Shown: positions 46,599-54,948, numbered from the stretch's first letter. The stretch: 64,000 bases of DNA from an uncultured Muribaculaceae bacterium (GCA_910586995.1 CAJUKZ010000001.1:248001-312000); one strand, 5' to 3'. Made by a program: numbers and translations. The notes: a model not told the origin generated them from the letters alone.

Positions 46599-47674
46599 TC
46601 TCTAATTATGTTTTGTCTGTTGTTTCCTTTACGGGCCTTGCGTTTCTCGAGGGCTATCGCTGCGAATGTGAATATGCCGAGGGCTATCAGCAGCAGGGTC
46701 TGTGATCCGAGTACTACATTGGCGAAAGCTCCTGACTCGGTGCGCCCCATGCCGTAGATGCCGAGGGCGAATATCACGGCCCATTGCCAAGGGCCTATGC
46801 CTCCGTTGGACGGTACACCGGTCATTATGCTGGACATTACGAAGGTCACGAGGACCGCTGTGACTCCATGTTGCGCCACAACTGAAGCTGTGAATGGGAA
46901 TGCGTAGAACGCAATCCACATCTGTACGAAATAGCATCCCCACAGGCACACTGTCAGCATCAGCCATAGTCCGCGGTGGGGCATTGTGAAGACTGTTGCA
47001 AATCCCTGCCACAGTCCGCGCACAGTCTCGCGTATGCGTATCACTACGCCATTGGCGGTGCTGCTTGTGAAAAGCCATACGAACAGCAGGACAATCACCG
47101 CTAATGAACCCCATATCCATGGGGATGACAGCAGGCCGACCATTTTGTCGTAGGATTCACGGTTGCCTGCAAGATAGGATGTGAGAGGCCCGGCTGCTAT
47201 AATGAAAGTGGCCAGTGTGATGAGTACTACAGTGAGCACGTCGGCGAGCCTGTCGGCTACCATAGAGCCGAAGACAGTGGCAAACGGGGCACGTTGGCGC
47301 TGTGCAATGTATCCTGTGCGCCATACTTCGCCGAGACGTGGAAATACAAGATTCACGGCATAAGTGCCGAAGATGCTCAGAAGCAAGGGGAAGAATGGGG
47401 TAGGGACGTCAAGCGCCCGGAGTTGAAGACCCCAGCGCATTGCCCTGAACACGTGCGATACCACACTGAGCGCGAGGGCTATGGCTATGAATGTGAAATC
47501 GCATTCGCTGCGGATAATGTCTATCATCTCACCGAAATCAATCCCGGTGAACAGCAGCCAGCACAGACCTACGCTAATTACTGCGGGCACGACATATTTG
47601 AGCAGCAGACCGATCCATCTGCTGCGGCTTGTCCCAGCATTTGCGGACTTTGGTTTATCCTTTGATTCTGCCAA
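46595..47674 (-). CDS. Flippase-like membrane protein (lysylphosphatidylglycerol synthase TM region family)
   Basis: 359 residues, about eight hydrophobic segments. Family marks: SHVFRAMRWGLQLRAL, FGTYAVNLVFPRLGEVWRTGYIAQRQ, VFGSMVADRLADVL and GVPSNGGIGPWQWAVIFAL. Relatives are the membrane domain of MprF and YbhN-like proteins, thought to move lipids; the actual substrate is unknown. The four-base overlap with the polyamine dehydrogenase gene implies coupled translation. Confidence 0.88.
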   Translation of the reverse strand: MAESKDKPKSANAGTSRSRWIGLLLKYVVPAVISVGLCWLLFTGIDFGEMIDIIRSECDFTFIAIALALSVVSHVFRAMRWGLQLRALDVPTPFFPLLLSIFGTYAVNLVFPRLGEVWRTGYIAQRQRAPFATVFGSMVADRLADVLTVVLITLATFIIAAGPLTSYLAGNRESYDKMVGLLSSPWIWGSLAVIVLLFVWLFTSSTANGVVIRIRETVRGLWQGFATVFTMPHRGLWLMLTVCLWGCYFVQMWIAFYAFPFTASVVAQHGVTAVLVTFVMSSIMTGVPSNGGIGPWQWAVIFALGIYGMGRTESGAFANVVLGSQTLLLIALGIFTFAAIALEKRKARKGNNRQNIIRE

Positions 47675-47814
47675 TTTTATTGATGGTCTATATCTGACGC
47701 AAATTTAGGCAATTCCCCACAAATTGAATTACTTTATCCGCGTCGGCGCTTCAATAAAGGCTAATGTTAACAAGTTTTAACTGATGTTTTCTTCCATTTA
47801 CACCCTCATTTGTC

Positions 47815-47822
47815 TAATTTTG
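47815..47822 (+). promoter_or_regulatory. -7 box (TAATTTTG)
   Basis: Exact TAnnTTTG match 39 bases before ATG 47862. No exact TTTG at the -33 spacing. Confidence 0.55.
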
Positions 47823-47861
47823 TCTCAAACACACGAAAGTATAAACCAATTCAATTTTTAT

Positions 47862-48488
47862 ATGCGCAAAATACTGACATTGTTTCTGCTCTTGGCCACT
47901 ACTGCTCTTGTATCAAGGGCTGACTTCCGTAAGGTGGCTACATTTCAGGATAATTATGGAACACACGAAGTGGGTGTTACAGTTACATCCGATGGTTCGT
48001 GGTATTGTCTTGTGGACTTTGATACGGATTCAGACGCACAGGTGTCTCTGGTCTACAGCCCCGGCCAGATCGAAGCGTTGCAGCAGTTCTTCAAGGATCT
48101 CAAGGCCAAGTATCTTGATTGGGTGAAAGTAGCCCGCGACAATAATGTTAAGAAGATTCTCAAGCGTGTGCCATTGCAGTCGCCGACAGCAGTTGCCATG
48201 TGGGTCAACGGCAGCGGAGAGGTAAGCTATACGACCGATACAGTCGTTTTTGAGCCGTTGTTCCAGAATTCCGACGATGCCGGCACAAAGTTTCAGGTGT
48301 TCAATGCGGTCGGCATAGAGGATAAGGACAATTCTTCGTATAGAAATACGGTGCACATGAATTTCCAGAACGCTATGCAGATACAGAGCCTTATCAATGC
48401 GCTTAATCCTTCGCGTCTGCGCGAGGCTGCAAAGCGCCCTGCTCCGCGTACGTCGACGCCTTCGTCGGTCGACGATCTTTTCAAATAA
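47862..48488 (+). CDS. Secreted protein, unknown function
   Basis: 208 residues from ATG 47862, chosen for its signal peptide (KILTLFLLLATTALVSRA); the frame is open 26 codons further but that part overlaps the promoter. Mature protein: VGVTVTSDGSWYCLVDFDTDSDAQVSL, a helical stretch (YSPGQIEALQQFFKDLKAKYLDWVKVA), then a beta-rich half and a Pro/Ser/Thr tail ending VDDLFK. No family recognised. Confidence 0.75.
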   Translation: MRKILTLFLLLATTALVSRADFRKVATFQDNYGTHEVGVTVTSDGSWYCLVDFDTDSDAQVSLVYSPGQIEALQQFFKDLKAKYLDWVKVARDNNVKKILKRVPLQSPTAVAMWVNGSGEVSYTTDTVVFEPLFQNSDDAGTKFQVFNAVGIEDKDNSSYRNTVHMNFQNAMQIQSLINALNPSRLREAAKRPAPRTSTPSSVDDLFK

Positions 48489-48510
48489 GACCTTGTCGAA
48501 ATAACCATAA

Positions 48511-48552
48511 CAAAGGAGGCGTCCACCTGTTGATCTGTGGACGCCTCCTTTG
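48511..48552. terminator. Strong bidirectional terminator
   Basis: 16-bp perfect stem (48511-48526 with 48537-48552) and 10-base loop, between convergent genes. Confidence 0.88.
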
Positions 48553-48573
48553 TTGTGAAATATCTACTGTAGA

Positions 48574-49323
48574 TCAGAAGTCGTAGCCTAATGTGATAGA
48601 GAATGTATTGCGGCGGGCCTTATAGCCTGAGAATTGACCGTCGACAAGATTTGTCATGCCTACGCCTCCGCTGATGGCTACTGAATAGCGGCCGTAGTGA
48701 TAGCCTGCACCGAATACCCATTGCATGTCGAAACGGCGGAAGCCGTGGCCGTAGCATGATGCGGATACATGTTCGTCGGCGGGAACACCGCTGTCGCCTA
48801 TGTAATGCACGTCATAGACCATCTTCTGATAGAAACCGATGTTGATCTGCGGACCGGTGAATACACTTACGCGCATATTGTCGGTGAAGTCGAAGTGGTA
48901 TCCTGCCAGCATTGGTATGCGGAAACCCCAGTTGCGCACTGAGCCGTCGATGGCGTAATCTGCTACTCCGATAGGGCTTTCAGGCTGTTCGGGGTTGGGG
49001 CGGAAATCATAGTGTGTGCCGTTGAGGCCGACAGTATTGTAGTAAATACCCAGACCGGGCTCGAAGTAGAGGTTTTTATATAGCGGAATGTTGTACACGC
49101 CCATGACTGTGAATCCTGCGCCGCTGTTTGTCAGGTCAGGTATGGCGTTTTCTTCGAAATAATTGTCGATATTTCCGGCTACGTTTGATATATCCAGCGA
49201 CAGACGTGCTCCGAAATGAGGTCGCATGTCACCGGAGTCGAATATGTCCTGTGCTTTGGCAGGAGTGGCATAGATGGCCATGATTGCTGCGGCAGCTAAG
49301 GCCGATACGATTTTTTTTCTCAT
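48574..49323 (-). CDS. Outer-membrane beta-barrel protein
   Basis: 249 residues; signal peptide (VSALAAAAIMAIYATPAKAQ). Alternating amphipathic strands: FTVMGVYNIPLYKNLYFEPGLGIYYNTVGL, WGFRIPMLAGYHFDF, MRVSVFTGPQINIGF, VFGAGYHYGRYSVAISGGVGM, and the terminal aromatic strand TFSITLGYDF, as in PorT/OMP_b-brl families. Small barrel of about eight to ten strands; function unknown. Confidence 0.85.
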   Translation of the reverse strand: MRKKIVSALAAAAIMAIYATPAKAQDIFDSGDMRPHFGARLSLDISNVAGNIDNYFEENAIPDLTNSGAGFTVMGVYNIPLYKNLYFEPGLGIYYNTVGLNGTHYDFRPNPEQPESPIGVADYAIDGSVRNWGFRIPMLAGYHFDFTDNMRVSVFTGPQINIGFYQKMVYDVHYIGDSGVPADEHVSASCYGHGFRRFDMQWVFGAGYHYGRYSVAISGGVGMTNLVDGQFSGYKARRNTFSITLGYDF

Positions 49324-49408
49324 AATATATCTATCTTTATGTATTTGCGTGGGTTATGCTGTGAATACTGAGACTGTTGATTTGGGTTGTAAAGATAGCA
49401 AAAAGGTT

Positions 49409-50755
49409 TTATGTGCCAAAATTGTGCGGTCTCCATTGCAAGCGCAGGTAGCGGCGTGTATCGGGCGTTATTGCGAAGTGCCGCGAAGCGCGCATTCCTA
49501 CTACCCACAGCACTGTGTCGTCGCGGGTCAGAAGCCATACATTCTTTTTATCGTTTAGAGAAAGCTTGGCATCGGAAAACAGATCACTTATCTTACGACG
49601 TCCGAGCATGCCGAAAGGTTCGATGAAGTCGCCCTCGCGCCAGTGGCGGAGTTCAAAATTTGGCGACCCGTCGAGCACGCTTTCGTCGAGATATAGGACA
49701 TTGCTGTCGCGTTCCGGTTTGAATTCGGCTACTGAATGCTTGCTGACGGCAATGAATGCCGGGCTTAGGATTGTGTTGGAAATGTCCACCGTAGCCTGTC
49801 CGCGAGCCTGACCGGAGGCCGATAAGTCGGTGATCTCAGCGATTCCCCGGCTTAGTGTCACCAGAGTATTGCCTGCCTGGAAAGTTGATCCGCTGCGGTT
49901 GCTGTGCAGCATGTCCGCAGCCTGTGTGGCATTGAATCCGAGCGGTTTTAGCCATTCGTATAGCAATAGTTGAGCTTGTGGCTCGCGTTCTGCCAGTTCG
50001 CTGATGAATATGTGGCTGCTATCAGGCATGTATGCAGTACGCTTATCCTCGATTGCCGAACGGTAGAACTGCTCAGTGTCCCTAAGGCAACTTATCGTAT
50101 GTGATATAGCTTCTGATGCATTGGGGAAGCATTCTTGCATTGTCGGTATAACGATATTGCGCAACCTGTTGCGAAGATATTCGTTGGATGCATTGGATGA
50201 GTCTGTGATGAACTCTAAACCGCGGTCGTGTACGTATTGTTCGGCTTCCTTTCGTGTGCATTCCAGCATTGGTCTTATGATAAGTCCATTCCTGGGGCTC
50301 ATGCCGGTAAGTCCCGCCAATCCGGTCCCGCGCATCAGGTTGAGCAACATGGTCTCGGCATTGTCGTCCCTATGGTGTGCCACTGCCACGGAGCAGCATT
50401 GCTCTTTTTCGGCAAGCTGGCTGAACCATTCATATCTAAGAGATCTGCAGGCCATCTCTATTGATTCGCCGGAGATCTTGCGTCTGGATTCAACGTCGAA
50501 ATGCGTTATTGATAGGTCCACGCCTATCCTGTCGCATACATCTGCCACGTGGCGGGCGTCGCGGTTACTCTCCTCTCCGCGCAGGTGGAAATTGCAGTGG
50601 GCGGCTATGCATTTATGTCCTAAAGCCGTCAGGGCAGCAAGGAGAGCCACGGAGTCAGCACCACCGCTTATGGCTACTATTATGCATCTCTCATGGGGAG
50701 ATATCAGCCTGTGGCGGGTAATGAATCCTGAGATCTTTTGTTCGAATGGATGCAT
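49409..50755 (-). CDS. tilS: tRNA(Ile)-lysidine synthase
   Basis: 448 residues from ATG 50755 (MHPFEQKISGF). The reading frame continues upstream only because it runs through two tRNA-Val genes, which is not coding. The ATP-pyrophosphatase loop IVAISGGADSVALL is complete, followed by AAHCNFHLRGEESNRDA and AVAHHRDDNAETMLLNLMRGTGLAGL. It converts C34 of tRNA-Ile(CAU) to lysidine. The C-terminal TilS domain ends at FGMLGRRKISDLFSDAKLS. A terminator-like hairpin ends only about 19 bases before its start codon. Confidence 0.94.
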   Translation of the reverse strand: MHPFEQKISGFITRHRLISPHERCIIVAISGGADSVALLAALTALGHKCIAAHCNFHLRGEESNRDARHVADVCDRIGVDLSITHFDVESRRKISGESIEMACRSLRYEWFSQLAEKEQCCSVAVAHHRDDNAETMLLNLMRGTGLAGLTGMSPRNGLIIRPMLECTRKEAEQYVHDRGLEFITDSSNASNEYLRNRLRNIVIPTMQECFPNASEAISHTISCLRDTEQFYRSAIEDKRTAYMPDSSHIFISELAEREPQAQLLLYEWLKPLGFNATQAADMLHSNRSGSTFQAGNTLVTLSRGIAEITDLSASGQARGQATVDISNTILSPAFIAVSKHSVAEFKPERDSNVLYLDESVLDGSPNFELRHWREGDFIEPFGMLGRRKISDLFSDAKLSLNDKKNVWLLTRDDTVLWVVGMRASRHFAITPDTRRYLRLQWRPHNFGT

Positions 50756-50773
50756 GCGTGGAGGGGTTATATA

Positions 50774-50808
50774 AAAAATCAGACGAAATCCACTGTGAAC
50801 TTCGTCTG
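50774..50808 (-). terminator. Terminator between the tRNA-Val genes and tilS
   Basis: On the minus strand an 8-bp stem CAGACGAA/TTCGTCTG (50808-50801 with 50787-50780) is followed by ATTTTTTAT, a standard Rho-independent form. Only about 19 bases separate the T-run from the tilS ATG. Confidence 0.8.
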
Positions 50809-50826
50809 TTGGCTTCAATAAAAAAT

Positions 50827-50904
50827 TGGTGGGCGCTGAGGGATTCGAACCCCCGACCCTCTGCTTGTAAGGCAGACGCTCTGAACCAGCTGAGCTAAGC
50901 GCCC
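50827..50904 (-). tRNA. tRNA-Val (anticodon TAC), CCA encoded
   Basis: Cloverleaf with acceptor GGGCGCT/AGCGCCC, D arm GCTC/GAGC, anticodon arm TCTGC-CTTACAA-GCAGA (anticodon TAC), and T arm GGGGGTTCGAATCCC. Discriminator A and a genomically encoded CCA end (50827-50829). Body identical to the copy at 50944-51018. Confidence 0.97.
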
Positions 50905-50943
50905 CGAAAGGGGAATTGCTTTGCGAGAAATGGGAATTAAGAG

Positions 50944-51018
50944 TGGGCGCTGAGGGATTCGAACCCCCGACCCTCTGCTTGTAAGGCAGACGCTCTGAAC
51001 CAGCTGAGCTAAGCGCCC
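50944..51018 (-). tRNA. tRNA-Val (anticodon TAC), no encoded CCA
   Basis: Same 74-base cloverleaf body as the neighbouring copy, discriminator A at 50944. It is followed by CTC rather than CCA, so the end must be added by the CCA enzyme. It is transcribed first from the promoter at 51038-51068. Confidence 0.97.
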
Positions 51019-51037
51019 GTTCTCGCTGAAAGCGTTG

Positions 51038-51068
51038 CAAAGGTACGCACTTTTTTTAAATTTGCAAA
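51038..51068 (-). promoter_or_regulatory. Promoter for the tRNA-Val pair
   Basis: Minus strand TTTG (51065-51068), 19 bases, TACCTTTG (51038-51045): exact match to the Bacteroidota consensus, 20 bases before the first tRNA. Confidence 0.88.
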
Positions 51069-51155
51069 CTTTTTCCTCAAAAATCTTCAAAAATAATTTC
51101 CATACGTCTGATTTTATACAACGACTTCCTTATAAAGGGCCATTGCATCAGGAAA

Positions 51156-51944
51156 TTATGCCGCGTAGTCCTGCTCGTCAGAAGGAGTGATGTCGTCTTC
51201 TTCCATTTCGTTAGGGTGCTTGCGGTAGTATTCCTTCAGCATCGGTTCGATGTTGAAATAGTATCCTTTGGGATCAGTGTCTTTTTTCTGTGCCACGGAT
51301 ATATAGTCGTAATATGGCGGAATGAACGACTGTCCTGATGCGGTGATGCCCGACAGGTTGAGGAAGTCATATTCATGAGCTGGAAGAATTATGACCCATG
51401 CGTTGTCTTCGTCTGTGCCTGTGCCGGATGAAGCTATGGTGAGCAGCAGGTGGTTGAGTTTCTGCTGCCATATCTTGGCCAGGTTTACTTTGCCAAGTTT
51501 TTCGTATGCGTAGACAAGAAAGTTCAGCTGCCTGAGGTCAAACGGATTGTCGGCCAAGGTTTCTGTGGCGAACTGTAATATAGACTGGCATTCGTGGCGC
51601 GAATGCGTGGTCTTGCTGTATAGTGGCTCTATTTCCTTGAATCTTTGCACATTGTATACATGCCTGTATGGCTCGTAATCCTCCTGAAACAGATAGCCGT
51701 AATAGAGATAGCGGAAGTCGTCGTCGGTCAGGATCGTATCGTTGCTCAGGAAGCTCGCCATCAGCTTGGGATAATATTTTGAAGACTCCGGATTGGTGGT
51801 CTCGGATTTTATCTGTTCGAGATCTGGTTTCACTACTTTGCGCACGTCGGGAGCTTTGCGGGCGAAAGCTTTGCTCCCGCAGAAGCATGACAACAAGGCG
51901 GTAATGACTATGGTGACTGGGAAAAATATCTTTCGTATTGGCAT
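51156..51944 (-). CDS. DUF4919-type secreted protein
   Basis: 262 residues. N-terminal hydrophobic signal (FFPVTIVITALLSCFCGSKAFA). Pattern of DUF4919: PDLEQIKSETTNPESSKYYPKLMASFLSNDTILTDDDFRYLYYGYLFQEDYEPY, and HVYNVQRFKEIEPLYSK. Helical, secreted or lipidated (Cys in LLSCFC). Function unknown. 11 bases after the membrane protein gene at 51956, in one operon. Confidence 0.82.
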   Translation of the reverse strand: MPIRKIFFPVTIVITALLSCFCGSKAFARKAPDVRKVVKPDLEQIKSETTNPESSKYYPKLMASFLSNDTILTDDDFRYLYYGYLFQEDYEPYRHVYNVQRFKEIEPLYSKTTHSRHECQSILQFATETLADNPFDLRQLNFLVYAYEKLGKVNLAKIWQQKLNHLLLTIASSGTGTDEDNAWVIILPAHEYDFLNLSGITASGQSFIPPYYDYISVAQKKDTDPKGYYFNIEPMLKEYYRKHPNEMEEDDITPSDEQDYAA

Positions 51945-51955
51945 CTTGTGGTAGG

Positions 51956-52426
51956 TTAGATGTTGAGGAGATAATATGCTTCAATGCCTGTTATGGCTAT
52001 TGCAACGATGGCGGGAAGTCCTTTTGCACAGAGGTATTGCAGAAATCGTTGCGAGGGGAAAGAGAGAGGCTTTCCGGCGGGAGTGCGTGAGTATGCCAGT
52101 GCACCTAAAAATGCGCCGGCAGCCGCTGCGGCTATCATTCCGCCTTGTGATAGAAGTAATCCTGCGGCAGCTCCGGCGAGCGTCCCTCCGGCAATGTAAC
52201 CCATTCCGCGTGAGGTCTGCGACACTTCTTTGGGAAGCAATGCGCTGATGGCGGATACGAGCACCGTAGCTGCGGCCCAGAACAGCAGTTCGCGGTCCGT
52301 AACCGGTATATCCCCGCTCCAACGGCCGGCAAGCAGCGAAAGGTATGCTATCACTGCGGCCGGGACATAGGGGCGGAATGTGAGGGCAAGAGCCACGGCC
52401 GCTAATATGATGCATATTACCAACAT
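51956..52426 (-). CDS. Small multi-pass membrane protein (DUF456-like)
   Basis: 156 residues with about five hydrophobic segments: residues 1-34, 45-64, the Gly/Ala-rich 75-110 (YIAGGTLAGAAAGLLLSQGGMIAAAAAGAFLGALAY) and 135-155. Gly/Ala-rich stretches in the middle recall DUF456 membrane proteins, but the match is weak. First gene of an operon with DUF4919; a -7-like TAAATTTG lies at 52483-52490 on the minus strand. Confidence 0.65.
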   Translation of the reverse strand: MLVICIILAAVALALTFRPYVPAAVIAYLSLLAGRWSGDIPVTDRELLFWAAATVLVSAISALLPKEVSQTSRGMGYIAGGTLAGAAAGLLLSQGGMIAAAAAGAFLGALAYSRTPAGKPLSFPSQRFLQYLCAKGLPAIVAIAITGIEAYYLLNI

Positions 52427-52630
52427 GATGTGCTACATTGGATTATCTTTATGTCCGGGTGGGTTGTTTTGCTATCCACTTACAAATTTAACGAATTAAT
52501 TGCAACTTTTGTGACGCCCAAAACCCTTTTTTGCATCAATTCACAGGAATTAGTACTTCATTTGTAGCCTAAGTGATCGTTGGTCGTCAAGATTTTTATA
52601 AAAAAATTTCGTGGTGATTGGAAAAAGTAC

Positions 52631-52638
52631 TAACTTTG
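52631..52638 (+). promoter_or_regulatory. -7 box (TAACTTTG) for tRNA-Pro
   Basis: Exact TAnnTTTG match 56 bases before the tRNA; TTTC at 52607-52610 lies 20 bases upstream in the -33 position. Confidence 0.65.
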
Positions 52639-52694
52639 TAGCCGCTAACGCAACAGGAGAGTTTTACAGTCAGTATCCTGTTATGCAAAGGCTA

Positions 52695-52767
52695 CGGGGT
52701 GTAGCACAGTTGGCAGCGCGCCACGTTCGGGACGTGGAGGTCGGAAGTTCGAGTCTTCTCACCCCGA
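52695..52767 (+). tRNA. tRNA-Pro (anticodon CGG)
   Basis: Acceptor CGGGGTG/CACCCCG, D arm GCAC...GCGC type, anticodon arm CCACG-TTCGGGA-CGTGG with anticodon CGG, T arm GGAAG-TTCGAGT-CTTCT. Discriminator A; CCA not encoded (CTA follows). Confidence 0.95.
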
Positions 52768-52779
52768 CTATTGATTGAT

Positions 52780-52812
52780 AAAAGGCTATAACACAGGGTG
52801 TTATGGCCTTTT
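52780..52812 (+). terminator. Terminator after tRNA-Pro
   Basis: 15-bp stem AAAAGGCTATAACAC/GTGTTATGGCCTTTT with one G-T pair and a 3-base loop, followed by ATTTTAT. Confidence 0.82.
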
Positions 52813-52882
52813 ATTTTATCTTGCAGGAACAAAAACGGAGCAATTGGAATATATGGAGAAACTATATTGTATTAATCAATAT

Positions 52883-52913
52883 TTTGGTGTTCAGCGTTTT
52901 ATTAATATATTTG
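52883..52913 (+). promoter_or_regulatory. Promoter for the toxin-antitoxin pair
   Basis: TTTG (52883-52886), 19 bases, TATATTTG (52906-52913), an exact consensus match, 31 bases before ATG 52945. Confidence 0.85.
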
Positions 52914-52944
52914 CATTTGAACAAAGGACTAAAGACGGAACATT

Positions 52945-53160
52945 ATGAGCGAACAGGAACTGAATTCTTATAGATTTCTCAGTGGTGAGGAGCCCACTGA
53001 TGAGATGCTCCATGCAATAATGACTGATGCGCGTAATGAAGCCGTAAAAAAGGCTGTGGAAGCACAACAGAAATTTGATGCCGATTACGAGCGCCAATTT
53101 GAGCAGGCTTTGCAAATATGGGATGAACGAGTAAGATCCGCAAGCAATGGGCAATATTGA
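52945..53160 (+). CDS. Small helical protein, probable antitoxin of zeta-type toxin
   Basis: 71 residues, almost entirely helical and charged: a long amphipathic helix runs over about 20-60 (ARNEAVKKAVEAQQKFDADYERQFEQAL). No DNA-binding motif is obvious. Its 3' end overlaps the zeta-toxin start by 14 bases and both share one promoter, the usual antitoxin-then-toxin order. Antitoxin role is inferred from position, size and coupling only. Confidence 0.7.
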   Translation: MSEQELNSYRFLSGEEPTDEMLHAIMTDARNEAVKKAVEAQQKFDADYERQFEQALQIWDERVRSASNGQY

Positions 53161-53773
53161 ATACAGACCGGAATTGATTATTATCGCCGGTCCTAATGGT
53201 TCTGGAAAAACTACTGTGACCAGTCAATTCCTTCACCACGAATGGTCGGAGGGTGTAATGTATATTAATCCTGATCAAGTAGCTGAAGACCAATTTGGAG
53301 GCTGGAATAATCAAAATGCAATTTTGAAGGCTGCGCAATATTGTGCCGAATTGCGGGAAAGATGTCTTATGGAGAAAAAGTCTTGCGTATTTGAAACAGT
53401 GTTTTCTGCACAAGACAAAATTGATTTCATAATGCGAGCCAAGGCTGCGGGATTTTTCATAAGACTATTTTTTATTGGCACAACTTCGCCCACAATCAAT
53501 GCATCAAGGATAGCAAAACGTGTTATTGAAGGTGGGCACGATGTCCCTATAACTAAGGTCATAAGCCGATATCAAAAGTCCATGATAAACTGCCGCCTGA
53601 TTTCTTGTGTTGTCGATAGATTATACGTATATGACAATTCAGTTGACAATCAAGTTGCTCAGATTTTATTCAGGCTTAGCAATGGCTCTATGGCAAAACA
53701 ATATGTTGAAACTCTCCCTAAATGGGCAGCAAACATATTGAAGCAAACCGGAACGGCTATGGTTGATCGGTAA
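53147..53773 (+). CDS. Zeta toxin family protein (P-loop kinase)
   Basis: 208 residues. Walker A GPNGSGKTT at residues 15-23, then MYINPDQVAEDQ, the helix CLMEKKSCVFETVFSAQDK (substrate-binding region of zeta and PezT toxins), FFIGTTSPTINASRIAKRVIEGGHDVP and KVISRYQKSMINC. Zeta toxins phosphorylate UDP-N-acetylglucosamine or related sugar nucleotides; whether this one does is inferred. The locus is AT-richer than neighbours and lies directly after a tRNA gene, suggesting acquisition. Confidence 0.88.
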   Translation: MGNIEYRPELIIIAGPNGSGKTTVTSQFLHHEWSEGVMYINPDQVAEDQFGGWNNQNAILKAAQYCAELRERCLMEKKSCVFETVFSAQDKIDFIMRAKAAGFFIRLFFIGTTSPTINASRIAKRVIEGGHDVPITKVISRYQKSMINCRLISCVVDRLYVYDNSVDNQVAQILFRLSNGSMAKQYVETLPKWAANILKQTGTAMVDR

Positions 53774-53835
53774 TACCGGTAGTCAGGAATATTATTTATT
53801 CAGGGAAACTGCAGTTGTCGGTCTTGATATAAACA

Positions 53836-53870
53836 AAAAAAGATGCTCCCGTAGAAGGAGCATCTTTTTT
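53836..53870. terminator. Bidirectional terminator
   Basis: 14-bp perfect stem (53836-53849 with 53857-53870), A-run on the left and T-run on the right, between the zeta toxin and the convergent GAPDH gene. Confidence 0.9.
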
Positions 53871-53889
53871 GTATGGGTCGTAAGGCTTA

Positions 53890-54900
53890 TTAGCCGTTGA
53901 TGCGAACCATAGTGGCGATGAGGTCAAGCACCTTGTTGGAGTAGCCGATCTCGTTGTCATACCAAGAAACAACCTTTACGAAGTTGTCTGTCAAGTATAC
54001 ACCAGCGTTTGCGTCGAAGATAGAAGTGCGGGCATCGCCGAGGAAGTCGCTGGAAACGACTGCGTCTTCGGTATAGCCGAGTACACCCTTGAGTTCGCCT
54101 TCTGCAGCTTCCTTCATGGCAGCGCAGATGTCAGCCTTAGTAGCGGGCTTAGCGAGGTTAACGGTGAGGTCAACAACAGATACGTCAAGGGTGGGGACAC
54201 GCATCGAGATACCGGTGAGCTTGCCGTTGAGTTCGGGGATAACTTTACCTACAGCCTTGGCTGCGCCTGTGCTGGAGGGGATGATGTTGCCGGAAGCGGC
54301 ACGGCCACCACGCCAGTCCTTCATAGAGGGACCGTCTACAGTCTTCTGTGTAGCTGTGGTAGAGTGAACGGTTGTCATAAGGCCGTTTACGATGCCGAAC
54401 TTGTCGTTGAGCACCTTAGCGATAGGAGCGAGGCAGTTTGTTGTGCAAGATGCGTTAGAAACGAACTGTGTGCCCTTTACGTATGTGTCGGCGTTTACAC
54501 CGCAAACGAACATGGGGGTGTCGTCCTTGGAGGGAGCTGACATAACAACGTACTTTGCACCGGCTTCGATATGAGCCTGAGCCTTTTCCTTTGTGAGGAA
54601 CAGACCGGTGGACTCTACTACGTATTCTGCGCCTACTGCTGCCCAGTTGATTTCTTTCGGGTCGCGGCATGCTGTGATGCGGATGTGCTTGCCGTTAACG
54701 ATGAGCTCGTTCTTTTCGAGATCGTAGTCTACAGTGCCGTCGAACTGACCGTGCATTGTGTCATACTTCAGCATATAAGCCATGTAGTCAACGGGAAGAA
54801 GGTCGTTGATAGCAACTACTTCGATGTCGTCACGCTTGGTTGAGGCACGGAAAACGAAACGTCCGATACGGCCAAAACCGTTAATACCTATTTTTGTCAT
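53890..54900 (-). CDS. gap: Glyceraldehyde-3-phosphate dehydrogenase, type I
   Basis: 336 residues from ATG 54900 (MTKIGINGFGRIGR). NAD-binding GFGRIGR, active-site SNASCTTNC with catalytic C152, and C-terminal WYDNEIGYSNKV. Oxidative phosphorylation step of glycolysis. Single gene with a promoter at 54949. The earlier in-frame ATG at 54951 gives an unusual basic extension and lies over the promoter. Confidence 0.97.
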   Translation of the reverse strand: MTKIGINGFGRIGRFVFRASTKRDDIEVVAINDLLPVDYMAYMLKYDTMHGQFDGTVDYDLEKNELIVNGKHIRITACRDPKEINWAAVGAEYVVESTGLFLTKEKAQAHIEAGAKYVVMSAPSKDDTPMFVCGVNADTYVKGTQFVSNASCTTNCLAPIAKVLNDKFGIVNGLMTTVHSTTATQKTVDGPSMKDWRGGRAASGNIIPSSTGAAKAVGKVIPELNGKLTGISMRVPTLDVSVVDLTVNLAKPATKADICAAMKEAAEGELKGVLGYTEDAVVSSDFLGDARTSIFDANAGVYLTDNFVKVVSWYDNEIGYSNKVLDLIATMVRING

Positions 54901-54948
54901 AATTATATAATGAAATATTGGGTTGTGAGTTAGTCTGATTTTCAATCG

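Noticed and set aside
50756..51040. Long N-terminal extension of the tilS reading frame
   Set aside because: It runs through two tRNA-Val genes and a terminator; the repeated peptide in it is only the translated tRNA sequence.
52695..53890. Attachment site of an integrated element at tRNA-Pro
   Set aside because: No direct repeat of the tRNA 3' end was seen downstream of the toxin gene, and no integrase is present; the tRNA position alone is weak evidence.
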